Shown: piece after piece, positions 63,437 through 64,000 of the stretch
How the letters are laid out: every line of letters begins with the position of its first letter
How positions within the stretch are numbered: position 1 is the stretch's first letter
NCBI RefSeq assembly: GCF_029846115.1
Contig: NZ_JARVZZ010000001.1
Location: 2,790,001 to 2,854,000, forward strand
DNA: 64,000 bases
Reading direction: 5' to 3'
From: Serratia marcescens
GTDB taxonomy: Bacteria; Pseudomonadota; Gammaproteobacteria; Enterobacterales; Enterobacteriaceae
The notes under the pieces: generated by a model
What the model saw: only the letters and a program-made list of their open reading frames with translations
Told to the model about the DNA's origin: nothing
Databases searched by the model: none
Translations under genes and position numbers: made by a program

Positions 63437-63682
63437 GTGAAGCTCTCTTCCTACCTTCGGCTGGCCTGCGTGGCGGCCGGCGTGATGGTCTTAACCGGTT
63501 GCGGCAGCATCATCAGCCGCACCGTGCCCGGTGCGGGGCATGGCCACCAGTACTATCCCGGCGTGCAGTGGGATTTGCGCGATACGCCCTGGCGCTACGT
63601 CACGGTGATAGACGTGCCGCTGTCGATGGTGGTGGACACCTTTATGCTGCCATTCGATGCGCAGCATGGCCCCTATGAATAA
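63437..63682 (+). CDS. yceK: Lipoprotein YceK (DUF1375)
   Basis: 81 residues. The signal peptide has lipobox LTGC. The mature part SIISRTVPGAGHGHQYYPGV and the end DAQHGPYE match E. coli YceK, which also follows opgGH. The function is unknown. GTG at 63437 is chosen by comparison with the E. coli length; no strong ribosome binding site is seen. Confidence 0.9.
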   Translation: MKLSSYLRLACVAAGVMVLTGCGSIISRTVPGAGHGHQYYPGVQWDLRDTPWRYVTVIDVPLSMVVDTFMLPFDAQHGPYE

Positions 63683-63688
63683 ACCCGT

Positions 63689-64000
63689 TCAGCGGGTGGC
63701 GAACACCACCAGCTGATAGCCTTTCTGCCCACAATGGAAAGGCGCCAGCGCCGTCATGCCCAACCCTTGCACGTGAGCCGCCAACGAATGCGGATTGTCG
63801 TCGTCGATAAACAGCGCGCCCACGTCGTAGTCATGACGGGTGTGCGCTTTGACCGCGGCGTAAAGGCGCTTTAGCACACCTTTGCCGCGCCAGGCGGCGT
63901 CGAGGCAAACCGGGCCGTAGAGAAACACCCGCTGTTCACTCAGCGCCCGCCCGGTGAAGGATTGCGTGGCGAGCGTCGCCAGCATCGCGTCCACCACCGG
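63689..64000 (-). CDS. GNAT acetyltransferase, C-terminal part (runs off the window)
   Basis: The last 104 residues of a protein whose 5' end lies beyond 64000. FLYGPVCLDAAWRGKGVLKRLY contains the acetyl-CoA loop R/Q-x-x-G-x-G. LFIDDDNPHSLAAHVQGLGM is the typical late helix of the fold. The substrate cannot be told. Confidence 0.75.
   Translation of the reverse strand, partial: PVVDAMLATLATQSFTGRALSEQRVFLYGPVCLDAAWRGKGVLKRLYAAVKAHTRHDYDVGALFIDDDNPHSLAAHVQGLGMTALAPFHCGQKGYQLVVFATR

Overview
The window is chromosomal DNA of an enterobacterium very close to Serratia marcescens. The strongest single marker is the gene for the secreted Serratia nuclease (NucA, 9926-10726), which is almost residue for residue the known S. 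marcescens enzyme. Many blocks also match the Escherichia coli gene order (rlmI/acyP/tusE/yccA/serT, yecF/uvrY/uvrC/pgsA/glyW, opgC/opgGH/yceK). Most of the DNA is GC-rich. AT-rich patches lie at about 540-2340, 34730-35700 and 53280-53460.

Layout. 1-4270: partial rlmI, an AT-rich insert with a secreted protein and an acyltransferase, then acyP, tusE, yccA and tRNA-Ser. 4450-9925: small genes, a fimbrial gene remnant, soxR and a divergent SoxR-type RND efflux pump. 9926-16190: nucA with a LexA box, wrbA, two XRE regulators, an EamA transporter, cycA and tRNA-Lys(CUU). 16400-24010: DedA, two MFS transporters, a quinol monooxygenase-like protein, an acetyltransferase, an orphan LuxR receptor, a universal stress protein and an unknown 226-aa protein. 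24055-34332: a complete trans-4-hydroxy-L-proline degradation cluster in two divergent arms. 34370-36900: lipoproteins, a phage ANT-domain protein, glpM and yecF. 37605-41930: uvrY-uvrC-pgsA and three tRNA genes. 42089-47274: dcuB, a PaaI-type thioesterase, hypothetical genes and proP. 47689-53264: a MacAB-type pump with its own outer-membrane channel, then cho. 53377-55076: a tRNA-like gene with an enlarged anticodon arm and several very small genes. 55229-63682: cvrA, opgC, opgGH and yceK. 63689-64000: a partial acetyltransferase.

How the genes work together. In the hydroxyproline cluster, epimerase (30743), D-hydroxyproline dehydrogenase subunits (31690, 32811, 33064), deaminase (28369) and semialdehyde dehydrogenase (26698) carry hydroxyproline to 2-oxoglutarate. 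A permease, a pyrroline-carboxylate reductase and a PAS-AraC regulator complete it. Stress response is a second theme: SoxR and its pump, NucA and Cho behind LexA boxes, UvrY/UvrC, a UspF-like protein, ProP, and a small protein resembling the RpoS-stabilising factor IraP.

The best candidate for something undescribed is the tRNA-like gene at 53377-53473. It has canonical acceptor, D and T arms and an encoded CCA, but a 9-bp anticodon-arm stem closing a 21-nt loop, behind a stable-RNA-like promoter. No CRISPR array, insertion sequence, rRNA or intact prophage was seen. All product names rest on reading the sequence and on remembered family members; no database search was run.
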